Source of the DNA: Chitinophagaceae bacterium
GTDB taxonomy: Bacteria > Bacteroidota > Bacteroidia > Chitinophagales > Chitinophagaceae
Length of the DNA: 64,000 nucleotides
Reading direction: 5' to 3'
Assembly: GCA_016710745.1 (NCBI GenBank)
Contig: JADJVB010000012.1
Location: 248,001-312,000 of the forward strand
The notes beneath the pieces were generated by a model. The model was not told the origin of the DNA, did not search any database, and saw nothing but the letters and a program-made list of their open reading frames with translations. The translations under genes and the position numbers were made by a program. This document shows, one piece after another, positions 42,786 through 49,676 of the stretch. Each line of letters begins with the position of its first letter. Position 1 is the first letter of the stretch.

Positions 42786-43709
42786 TCACAGGCAAGCCAA
42801 ACTGTTTTCCTTATCCTTATGCAATTGTTGGGTTAGCTCTTCCATATTTTTAAATCGCTCTTCGGCACGAAGGTATTTTTTTACAAAGATCCGGATCGTT
42901 TGCCCGTAGATATCTTTCGAAAAATCAAAGATATTTACTTCAGTTACCCGTATTTTGCCATTGACCGTTGGCCTGAAACCAATACTCATCATGCCTTTGA
43001 AGCGCTTTTGCGCCACTTCGGCATACACGGCATAGATGCCGTCGCCGAGGGCTATTTTTTCGTCATCTGTGCTTTTTAAATTGGCCGTAGGATAACCAAT
43101 TTCCCGGCCGATCTTATCACCATGAAAAACTTCGCCTTCGAAGAAAAATTCGTAACCTAAAAACTTATTGGCTTCTTCAATATGACTTTGCAGGATGGCA
43201 TTTCGGATATTGGTGCTGCTTACTTTAACGGTATTGAGAATATGTTCGGGAATTTCCTTCAGTTGGTACAGATATTCCGCTGCTTTTTCTTCCATTAACT
43301 TATAATCACCAGCCCAGTCACGGCCAAACCGATGATCATAACCGATGATGATGGTATGGGGCTTAAAATTGGCCACCAAAAAATCGCGGATATATTCTTC
43401 GGCCGTTTGATTGGCAAAATAATCGGTGAACGGTACGATCACCAGATGATCGATGCCTGTTTTTTCAAGCAATTCAATACGTTCATCCAGGGTGTTGATC
43501 AATCTTACGCCGGTAATGACCGAAGAAACCACTTTGCGTGGATGCGGATGAAAAGTGATGATAATCGATTCGCCACCCGCTTTTTTTGCTTCGTTCATTA
43601 AATTTCCTATAATCTGCCGATGGCCCAGGTGAACCCCGTCGAAAGTGCCGATGGTGATCACGGCATTCCTGAATGCCGGCAGATTGGTTATATCACGATG
43701 TATTTGCAT
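42786..43709 (-). CDS. ribF: Bifunctional riboflavin kinase / FAD synthetase
   Basis: RibF phosphorylates riboflavin to FMN and adenylates FMN to FAD. The product of about 307 residues has the FAD synthetase half first (VITIGTFDGVHLGHRQI with the nucleotidyltransferase GxHxGH pattern; IIGYDHRFGRDW) and the riboflavin kinase half after about residue 185 (HGDKIGREIGYPTANL, with the conserved PTAN; then GIYAVYAEV). I use the ATG at 43709, which gives MQIHRDITNLPAFRNAV; the longer frame to 43802 runs through a repeat element and AT-rich non-coding sequence. Confidence 0.95.
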   Translation of the reverse strand: MQIHRDITNLPAFRNAVITIGTFDGVHLGHRQIIGNLMNEAKKAGGESIIITFHPHPRKVVSSVITGVRLINTLDERIELLEKTGIDHLVIVPFTDYFANQTAEEYIRDFLVANFKPHTIIIGYDHRFGRDWAGDYKLMEEKAAEYLYQLKEIPEHILNTVKVSSTNIRNAILQSHIEEANKFLGYEFFFEGEVFHGDKIGREIGYPTANLKSTDDEKIALGDGIYAVYAEVAQKRFKGMMSIGFRPTVNGKIRVTEVNIFDFSKDIYGQTIRIFVKKYLRAEERFKNMEELTQQLHKDKENSLACL

Positions 43710-43719
43710 AATTAAGAAT

Positions 43720-43741
43720 CTACCTGACGGCAGACAGGGTG
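43720..43741. repeat. Degenerate copy of the CCTGCC...GGCAGG palindrome in the ribF leader
   Basis: CTACCTGACGGCAGACAGGG here is a diverged relative of the palindrome in holA. It lies 11 bases upstream of the chosen ribF start, within the 5' leader. Confidence 0.55.
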
Positions 43742-43821
43742 CAAATCTAATTGATAATTTAATAATGGATATTGGATAATTGCTTTGTAATTTGCAGTTC
43801 ATTTTTAATTCTTAATTTTTG

Positions 43822-45033
43822 ATGTCTTTATATTCCAAAAGAGGCGTTTCGGCCCAAAAAGAAGAAGTGCATGCCGCGGTTAAAAACCTCGACCAGGGTC
43901 TGTTTCCGCATGCATTTTGCAAGGTTTACCCCGATTTTTTGGGTGGAGATGATGCATTCGTGAACATCATGCACGCCGACGGTGCCGGAACAAAAAGTAT
44001 CCTGGCTTATTTATATTGGAAAGAAACCGGTGATATTTCGGTTTGGAAGGGCATTGCACAGGATGCGATTGTGATGAATCTGGACGATCTCCTTTGTGTA
44101 GGCATTTATGATAATATCGTTTTCAACAGCACCATCGATCGCAATAAACACCTCATACCCGGCGAAGTGCTGGAGCAGGTTATCCAGGGCTCGCAGGAAC
44201 TATTCGACCAGTTGAAGACTTTTGGTGTAAACATTCATTACCTGGGTGGCGAAACAGCCGATGTGGGCGATGTGGTGCGTACCATTGCCGTTAACGGTAC
44301 CATGGCCAGTCGTTGGCCAAAGAATAAGATCATCAGTAATGAGAAAATAAAGGCCGGTGATGTGATCGTTGGTTTTGCCAGTTTTGGCCAATCAACTTAC
44401 GAAACCGAATATAACAGCGGCCTGGGCAGCAACGGGCTAACCAGTGCCCGGCATGATGTGTTGAGTAAATTTTATGCGGAGCATTTTAAAGAAAGTTTTG
44501 ATAACAATTTGCCCGATGAAGTAGTTTATATTGGAAAGCATCGTTTAACCGATCCCGTATCCAGCATCCAGTATCCAGCATCCAGCATCGGCAAACTCCT
44601 TCTCAGCCCCACCAGAACTTACGCACCGGTATTGAAAGAACTGCTTGAAGATCATTTTGATAAAATACACGGCCTTATCCATTGCAGCGGCGGCGGACAA
44701 ACAAAGTGCATGAAGTATCTGCCACCGTCTGACGTCCCGTCTGACGGCGTTACCAAGCCACGATATTTGAAAATAATAAAAGACAATTTATTTGCCCCAC
44801 CGGAGATTTTCCGAATCATTAAAGAAAACAGTGGCAGCAATAATAGAGAAATGTATGAAGTGTTTAACATGGGATGCCGGCTGGAGATCTATTGTGATGC
44901 AGAAGATGCTGATACCATGATCGCTGCAGCCAATGAATTTGGAATTGCAGCACAGGTTATTGGCAGGGTAGAAGCAGGGGAAAAGAAGGAGTTGGTGATT
45001 AAGCTGAAGGATGAGGAAATATTGTATGGTTAA
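43822..45033 (+). CDS. purM: Phosphoribosylformylglycinamidine cyclo-ligase (AIR synthase)
   Basis: PurM closes the imidazole ring to form aminoimidazole ribotide in purine synthesis, using ATP. The 403-residue product has the ATP-grasp-like PurM fold with DGAGTKSILAYLYWKETGD near residue 53, LGGETADVGDVVRT near residue 140 and the GRVEAGEKKELVI end. It is longer than usual because of two short in-frame insertions, SSIQYPASS (DNA 44571-44600) and PSDVPSDGVTKPR (44726-44760), each coded by repeat-like DNA. The start is the ATG at 43822; a TTG at 43819 precedes it by one codon. Confidence 0.9.
   Translation: MSLYSKRGVSAQKEEVHAAVKNLDQGLFPHAFCKVYPDFLGGDDAFVNIMHADGAGTKSILAYLYWKETGDISVWKGIAQDAIVMNLDDLLCVGIYDNIVFNSTIDRNKHLIPGEVLEQVIQGSQELFDQLKTFGVNIHYLGGETADVGDVVRTIAVNGTMASRWPKNKIISNEKIKAGDVIVGFASFGQSTYETEYNSGLGSNGLTSARHDVLSKFYAEHFKESFDNNLPDEVVYIGKHRLTDPVSSIQYPASSIGKLLLSPTRTYAPVLKELLEDHFDKIHGLIHCSGGGQTKCMKYLPPSDVPSDGVTKPRYLKIIKDNLFAPPEIFRIIKENSGSNNREMYEVFNMGCRLEIYCDAEDADTMIAAANEFGIAAQVIGRVEAGEKKELVIKLKDEEILYG
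44567..44590. repeat. Tandem CCAGCATCCAGTAT-type repeat inside purM
   Basis: ATCCAGCATCCAGTATCCAG followed by more of the same (CATCCAGCATC) is a tandem 7-base-based repeat (ATCCAGC/T units). It adds codons for a segment SSIQYPASS just before the conserved GKLLLSPTRTYAP. This is a simple repetitive insert, in frame. Confidence 0.7.
44726..44757. repeat. CGTCTGACG repeat inside purM
   Basis: Two copies of CCGTCTGACG (starting 44727 and about 44739) lie a few bases apart and extend the loop between YLP and RYLKIIKDN. A similar doublet, GTCTGACGCCTTCGTCTGA, is at 7442-7460, after the groEL terminator. Confidence 0.6.
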
Positions 45034-45054
45034 AAAAAGATGACATCTTTTTTT
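45032..45054 (+). terminator. Palindromic terminator overlapping the purM stop
   Basis: AAAAAAAGATG (45032-45042) and CATCTTTTTTT (45044-45054) form an 11-base inverted repeat with a one-base centre and end in a run of seven T residues. The hairpin overlaps the TAA stop. Confidence 0.75.
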
Positions 45055-45113
45055 ATAGGATTTTTATTTTTAGTATCGATTTTGTTGATAACTTAAACGT
45101 AAAACTAAAAGTA

Positions 45114-45121
45114 TAATTTTG
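45114..45121 (+). promoter_or_regulatory. Candidate -7 element upstream of ftsE (distal)
   Basis: TAATTTTG matches TAnnTTTG exactly. It is about 170 bases before the ftsE ATG. A second such element lies closer. Confidence 0.4.
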
Positions 45122-45139
45122 CAGCTACAATTTTGGTTA

Positions 45140-45159
45140 CCTGCCTGCCGGAAGGCAGA
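45140..45159. repeat. Intergenic copy of the CCTGCCTGCCGG palindrome
   Basis: CCTGCCTGCCGGAAGGCAGA shares 17 of 20 positions with the copy inside holA (42265-42284). It lies in the gap between purM and ftsE, within the predicted leader if the distal promoter is used. Confidence 0.75.
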
Positions 45160-45219
45160 TTCACGTATATTTTAACAATTAGTGAAGAAATTAATTTTCA
45201 TTGCTGAGCTTGTAAAAGC

Positions 45220-45227
45220 TAAATTTG
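45220..45227 (+). promoter_or_regulatory. Candidate -7 element upstream of ftsE (proximal)
   Basis: TAAATTTG matches TAnnTTTG exactly, 62 bases before the ftsE ATG. A weak T-rich box lies about 21 bases upstream. Confidence 0.45.
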
Positions 45228-45288
45228 CAGCCATTACCATAACGGCTGCAAAGCATAGAAAACAATAAACACAAAACCCTAGCTGATC

Positions 45289-45978
45289 ATGTCTCAATCG
45301 ATAGTTGAATTAAGGAATGTAAATATTTACCAGGGTGATAGCCTCATCTTAAGTGATGTTAATATATCGGTTGATAAAGGCGAATTTGTTTACCTGGTTG
45401 GAAAAACCGGTACGGGCAAGAGTTCTTTGTTAAAAACGATGTATGGCGATCTGTTGCTGAAAGAAGGAGAGGGCTGGGTTGCCGGCCATGAGCTGAAAGG
45501 GTTAACCTGGAAAACCGTGCCTTTTTTGCGCCGCAACCTGGGTGTCGTATTCCATGATTTTCAATTACTCACCGACCGGAACGTGAACGAAAACATGAAA
45601 TTTGTTTTGAAAGCCACCGGCTGGAAAGACGAAAAATTAATGGATGAAAAAATTGCGGATGTATTGGATAAAGTAGGTTTAAAGACCAAGGGTTTTAAAA
45701 TGCCATTTGAGCTAAGTGGTGGCGAGCAACAGCGTATGGACGTAGCCCGTGCTTTGTTGAATTCTCCTAAATTAATATTGGCCGATGAGCCAACCGGTAA
45801 CCTCGATCCCGAAACCAGTGATGAGATCATGCAGTTGCTGTTTCATATCTGCAGAGATTATAACACTACCATCATCATGGCCACCCACGATTATATGGTG
45901 ATCAAGAAATTCCCTGCACGTACCATTAAAACAGAAATGGGAAAGGTTTGGGATAACGCTACCATAGAAACTTCATAA
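45289..45978 (+). CDS. ftsE: Cell division ATP-binding protein FtsE
   Basis: FtsE is the ATPase of the FtsEX complex, which controls septal peptidoglycan hydrolases. The 229-residue ABC protein has Walker A VGKTGTGKSSLLK near residue 37-49, the Q-loop region VVFHDFQLL, the signature LSGGEQQRMDVARAL near residue 145, Walker B LILADEPTGNLDP and the switch His in ATHD. No ftsX gene follows; the next plus-strand gene is rpsO. The 3' end overlaps the convergent glycosyltransferase gene by about 20 bases. Confidence 0.92.
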   Translation: MSQSIVELRNVNIYQGDSLILSDVNISVDKGEFVYLVGKTGTGKSSLLKTMYGDLLLKEGEGWVAGHELKGLTWKTVPFLRRNLGVVFHDFQLLTDRNVNENMKFVLKATGWKDEKLMDEKIADVLDKVGLKTKGFKMPFELSGGEQQRMDVARALLNSPKLILADEPTGNLDPETSDEIMQLLFHICRDYNTTIIMATHDYMVIKKFPARTIKTEMGKVWDNATIETS

Positions 45979-47080
45979 GTTCCCGGGCATTTATTTCGTT
46001 GTTAAATACGGTTTGCAGAAGCTGCTGCCGCTGTTCTATTTCTTCTTTTGTGAACGGGAGGCTGTACAATGCGGCAATTTTTTGTTTGAATGAGTCTCCG
46101 GTATCGGCTATATGACAATAGTTTTCGAGGCCCGAGCCCAACACTCCGGCCATATTTACCAGGCAATGCCTGCCGGAAAAAAAGGCATTCAATAATTTCA
46201 ATTTAATACCGGTTTTATTAAAAGAGGGCAATACATGCACATGTGCTTTTGCGATCATGTCCTGCATTTCTTTGTCGGATGGGTTTGCAACCAGGCAGGT
46301 ATGTTTATGTTTGTGGGCCAGTTTTTGTAATCTTGACCCCGGATTTTTGCCGGCAATCACAAACGGGATCTCTATTTTATTGAAAACATGCTCCAATAAC
46401 CAGCATACGGCATTTTCGTTTTCATTGATCGCCAGATTTCCATGATATAAACAGTAGCTGCCATTTCCTTCGGCAGAGGTGACATTTGTAAATGGCAACA
46501 ACGGTGGTACAAAATGAATATCAGTGGCGTTAAATGTTTTCCGGTAGGTATCTACATCCTGTTGGCTCAATGCGAAGAAGCTGGCTTTGGGAGCCAATGC
46601 CTTTTCGTAATTTTTCAAAAGCCGGGCTTCATGCCGGTAATACCATTTTTTAAACAGGTTATTTTCATTTTGTGCCAGTTGGGTATAGTATTCGAATTCG
46701 GTATTGAATAGCCGAACAGCTACTTTTCTGTTTTTGAGCATTTCCTGCTGCAGATAATAACTGCAGTGTATACCTTCCAGTAAAATGGGGTGATCGTCTT
46801 TTTGCAGATTTCGAATTAACTGATCATTTGAACGACTGTATACAATTAAAGGCAAACGATTGGAAAAAGCGCTGATATTCTTTTTACGTTCATAGTAATT
46901 TACTGAGCTGCAATAGGCATTCAATTCATCCTGTGGCCGTTTACCACTGGTAAAACAATGCAGGTGAATCTGTACTCCCTGTGCCTGTAAGGCTTTGAGG
47001 GTATAAAAGATATCGATAACGCCTCCGTAATCGGCGGGCCACGGAACGTCATGTGATACGATATGCAGCTGTTTATCCAA
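45959..47080 (-). CDS. GT4-type glycosyltransferase
   Basis: The 373-residue protein opens with MDKQLHIVSHDVPWPADYGGV, matching the N-terminal Rossmann domain of GT-B glycosyltransferases, and has the C-terminal donor-binding features PFVIAGKNPGSRLQKLA and LPSFNKTGIKLKLLNAFFSG in the place of the E-x7-E region. The acceptor is not identifiable. Its start overlaps the stop of the next gene by eight bases and its own end overlaps the convergent ftsE end, so it is in a compact two- or three-gene unit of surface-glycan genes. Confidence 0.85.
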   Translation of the reverse strand: MDKQLHIVSHDVPWPADYGGVIDIFYTLKALQAQGVQIHLHCFTSGKRPQDELNAYCSSVNYYERKKNISAFSNRLPLIVYSRSNDQLIRNLQKDDHPILLEGIHCSYYLQQEMLKNRKVAVRLFNTEFEYYTQLAQNENNLFKKWYYRHEARLLKNYEKALAPKASFFALSQQDVDTYRKTFNATDIHFVPPLLPFTNVTSAEGNGSYCLYHGNLAINENENAVCWLLEHVFNKIEIPFVIAGKNPGSRLQKLAHKHKHTCLVANPSDKEMQDMIAKAHVHVLPSFNKTGIKLKLLNAFFSGRHCLVNMAGVLGSGLENYCHIADTGDSFKQKIAALYSLPFTKEEIEQRQQLLQTVFNNEINARELMKFLW

Positions 47081-48164
47081 GCAGATCTTTATAAAATTGA
47101 ATTAATGTTTTTTCTTCCAGTTGCCAATTAAAGACATGCCTTAATTCAAGACAGTTTTTTTGAAGTTCGTTATACAAAACCTCATTTTCAAGTAAATTGT
47201 TCAGTTGGGTGGCTAAATTTCCGGAAGCAAGGTCGTCAATTAACACAGCCACCGGCCATGGTTCATTGATTTCACGGTATACCGGGTAGTTTACGCAGAG
47301 TTGCGGAATACCGGCATGCAGGTAATCGAAGAAACGGTTACCCAGCGAATAGTAGTTGCTTAATCCTTTGTTTTCAAAAAGGGTAATACCAATATAAGCC
47401 TGGCGTGCAATGATCAGCAGTTCATCAGGTGTAACACGACCTTTGAAGGTGATTTTTTCTTCCAGGTGATTTTCAGCAACCATTTTTTTTGCCTGCTCCA
47501 TAAAATTACCATCGCCGCAAATGATGAGCTTGCTGTTGATGCTTTTGAATGCGGGAATCAAGGTTTCAAAACTCCTGCCTTCATTTACAGCACCCTGGTA
47601 CAAAATAAATTTCCCGGTTTTTTCAACCGGCTCCAGGTCACGTAACGGCGCTATGTTTCTGACAATGGAGTAATCCACTCCATACATTTTTTTAAATTCT
47701 TCGGCAATGGGTTGGTTAACCGTGTAACCATGAGCGAATTTGGGTACGGCAAAGCGTTCGATATTTTTCCAGAATTTGTAGATACCCGGCCGGGTAACAA
47801 TTTCTTTCATTTCGCAAAACAGTTCATGGGCATCATAAACCCTTTTTGTTTTTTTTATCCGGGATATAAAATAAGCCGGGAGTATCGTATCCAGATCGAT
47901 GGCGCAAATGCAATCCATTTTTTTAAACAGCAGGTAAACAAACAGCCGGATATTATATTCGGCATAAAACAATTTTCCTTTTTCAAAAAAACAGGATATT
48001 CTTTTTTGTTTGAACGGCTGTGCAGATAAGGTAATCGATGATTTCAATTTACGGCCCACCAATAACACATCATATCCTGCAGTAGCCAATGACGAGCATA
48101 TGCGAATCATACGCTGGTCGTAGTTTAGATCGTTGGTTACGGTAAAGATGATGGTTTTGCTCAA
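47073..48164 (-). CDS. Second GT-B glycosyltransferase
   Basis: The 363-residue protein has the GT-B arrangement: an N-terminal domain (TNDLNYDQRMIRICSSLATAG, then VYDAHELFCEMKEIV) and a C-terminal donor domain (FILYQGAVNEGRSFETLIPA, LIICGDGNFMEQAKKM, and GNRFFDYLHAGIPQLCVNYP). It overlaps the downstream glycosyltransferase by eight bases and follows the oxidoreductase gene by 13 bases. Together these genes look like a small glycan-assembly module; the substrate cannot be told. Confidence 0.85.
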   Translation of the reverse strand: MSKTIIFTVTNDLNYDQRMIRICSSLATAGYDVLLVGRKLKSSITLSAQPFKQKRISCFFEKGKLFYAEYNIRLFVYLLFKKMDCICAIDLDTILPAYFISRIKKTKRVYDAHELFCEMKEIVTRPGIYKFWKNIERFAVPKFAHGYTVNQPIAEEFKKMYGVDYSIVRNIAPLRDLEPVEKTGKFILYQGAVNEGRSFETLIPAFKSINSKLIICGDGNFMEQAKKMVAENHLEEKITFKGRVTPDELLIIARQAYIGITLFENKGLSNYYSLGNRFFDYLHAGIPQLCVNYPVYREINEPWPVAVLIDDLASGNLATQLNNLLENEVLYNELQKNCLELRHVFNWQLEEKTLIQFYKDLLG

Positions 48165-48177
48165 AGTGTGAACTTAT

Positions 48178-49170
48178 TCAGAAGTTATTATAAATTTTCT
48201 GTATGATCTCCACCGTTTTCAATCCTTCTTTTGCACCGGCAAATTCGTGTTTTTCATCCGCCAGGGCCAGCACCAGGTTTTCATACACTTTATCGTGGTT
48301 ACTCATACTGCCCTGGTAGAACCCATATCCATTGGCAGGATTTCCAACGGGCAAGTCCGGATGTTCAATACCGTCAACCTCGCAATATTCCAGTTCATTA
48401 AGATATTGTCCGCCAATTTTTACCGTGCCCTTCTCCCCAAAAACGGTGAAGGAGCCTTCCATGTTTTTTTCAAAGCTATTAACCGTATACAGCAATGTAC
48501 CCATTGCTCCGTTTTGCATCCCGAAGATTACCGCACCCGTGTCTTCAAATTCAATGGCAGGATGAGCGAAATTCTTTCCGGTGGCTTTAACGGAGGCTAC
48601 ATCTCCCAAAAGCCAATACAGCAGGTCGATAAAATGGCTGAACTGTGTAAACAGGGTACCTCCGTCGAGTACCTGGCTGCCTTTCCATTCGGTATAATAA
48701 GCTTCCGGACGGTTCCAAAAGCAGTTTATCTGAAAACTATATACCTGCCCTAAAGCATTGCTATCTATCAGATTTTTTAAAAAACGTACGGGCGGGTTAT
48801 ACCGGTTTTGTTTCACCACAAACAGTTTCTTACCGGTTTTTGCAGCCATTTCAATCATCCGGTTTCCATCTGCCACATCAATACATAAAGGTTTTTCGCA
48901 CAACACATCGCAGCCGGCTTCCATCGCTTTTATGGAATGGGTAGCATGCAGCCCATTGGGCGTACAAATGCTGATTAGTTGAATACCCGTTTCCTGTTGC
49001 AACAATTCATCAATTGAATAATACGCTTTTGCATCGAATTCGGACGCAAACGCGGTTGCTTTTTCGGGCACAATATCACATACCGCCACCAGCTTTCCGT
49101 GCTTTGCAATTTGCTCAGCATGCCGCCTGGCAATCCGGCCGCAACCAATAATGGCAAATGATGGCTTCAT
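48178..49170 (-). CDS. Gfo/Idh/MocA-family sugar oxidoreductase
   Basis: The 330-residue protein has an N-terminal Rossmann fold with SFAIIGCGRIARRHAEQI (the GxGxxxR pattern), the conserved CEKPLCIDVADG (EKP motif with catalytic-region Lys) near residue 92, and a C-terminal alpha/beta domain holding GGTLFTQFSHFIDLLYWL. Family members reduce or oxidise sugars or inositols with NAD(P); UDP-GlcNAcA dehydrogenases of the WbpB type are one option given the adjacent glycosyltransferases. It is the first gene of that unit. Confidence 0.88.
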   Translation of the reverse strand: MKPSFAIIGCGRIARRHAEQIAKHGKLVAVCDIVPEKATAFASEFDAKAYYSIDELLQQETGIQLISICTPNGLHATHSIKAMEAGCDVLCEKPLCIDVADGNRMIEMAAKTGKKLFVVKQNRYNPPVRFLKNLIDSNALGQVYSFQINCFWNRPEAYYTEWKGSQVLDGGTLFTQFSHFIDLLYWLLGDVASVKATGKNFAHPAIEFEDTGAVIFGMQNGAMGTLLYTVNSFEKNMEGSFTVFGEKGTVKIGGQYLNELEYCEVDGIEHPDLPVGNPANGYGFYQGSMSNHDKVYENLVLALADEKHEFAGAKEGLKTVEIIQKIYNNF

Positions 49171-49229
49171 ATATTGGCAATATTCAAAAAAAATACTTAA
49201 TCTGCCGCCTAAAAATCAATATTTCTATG

Positions 49230-49237
49230 TACTTTTG
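49230..49237 (+). promoter_or_regulatory. Candidate -7 element for rpsO
   Basis: TACTTTTG matches TAnnTTTG exactly, 49 bases before the rpsO ATG, giving a leader of about 45 bases. The region overlaps the start of the divergent oxidoreductase leader. Confidence 0.5.
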
Positions 49238-49286
49238 CAACCAATTTAAAAAGAAACATAACAAAGACGTTATTAAAAAAACAAAG

Positions 49287-49559
49287 ATGCCGTATTTAAC
49301 AATCGAAAAAAAAGCAGACATTTTCACCACTTTTGGAGCAAAAGCTACCAACACCGGGTCAATTGAAGGCCAGATCGCTTTATTGACGGAGCGTATCAAC
49401 CACATTTCAAATCATCTGAAGACCAACAAAAAAGATTTCTCTTCGCAAAGAGGCTTAATGATGATGGTAGGACAGCGCAAGCGTTTACTGACTTACTTAA
49501 GCAAGCACGACCTTTCCGGTTACAGAGCACTCATTGAGAAACTAGGTTTACGTAAATAA
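49287..49559 (+). CDS. rpsO: 30S ribosomal protein S15
   Basis: S15 binds the 16S rRNA three-way junction early in 30S assembly. The 90-residue product has the typical TIEKKADIFTTFGAKATNTG start, then GSIEGQIALLTERINHISNH, LKTNKKDFSSQRGLMMMVG and the basic RKRLLTYLSKHDLSGY. The start is the ATG at 49287; an upstream open frame to 49158 has no S15 character. pnp follows, a common order in bacteria. Confidence 0.97.
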   Translation: MPYLTIEKKADIFTTFGAKATNTGSIEGQIALLTERINHISNHLKTNKKDFSSQRGLMMMVGQRKRLLTYLSKHDLSGYRALIEKLGLRK

Positions 49560-49584
49560 ACTATTGCAACAATGTAAATATTTT

Positions 49585-49619
49585 AATTCCCAACTACATT
49601 TTCAGGTTGGGAATTATTC
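49585..49619 (+). terminator. Hairpin after rpsO
   Basis: AATTCCCAAC (49585-49594) and GTTGGGAATT (49606-49615) form a perfect 10-base stem with an 11-base loop. The tail is only ATTCGTTTT, so termination may be partial and pnp could be reached by read-through. Confidence 0.65.
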
Positions 49620-49640
49620 GTTTTACAGTATTTAATCATC

Positions 49641-49658
49641 TCCCGATAGCTATCGGGA
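49641..49658. repeat. Perfect 18-base palindrome in the pnp leader
   Basis: TCCCGATAGCTATCGGGA is fully self-complementary and lies 19 bases before the pnp ATG. It would fold into a strong hairpin in the pnp leader, or serve as a protein-binding palindrome. No other copy is in this window. Confidence 0.8.
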
Positions 49659-49676
49659 AAAATCATAAATCGACAT

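Noticed and set aside
43710..43802. Longer N-terminus for RibF
   Set aside because: The added residues are coded by AT-rich spacer and a repeat element; homologous RibF proteins begin near the MQIHRD segment.
48247..48753. Antisense 168-codon open frame in the oxidoreductase gene
   Set aside because: A shadow of the conserved Gfo/Idh/MocA gene with no domain character.
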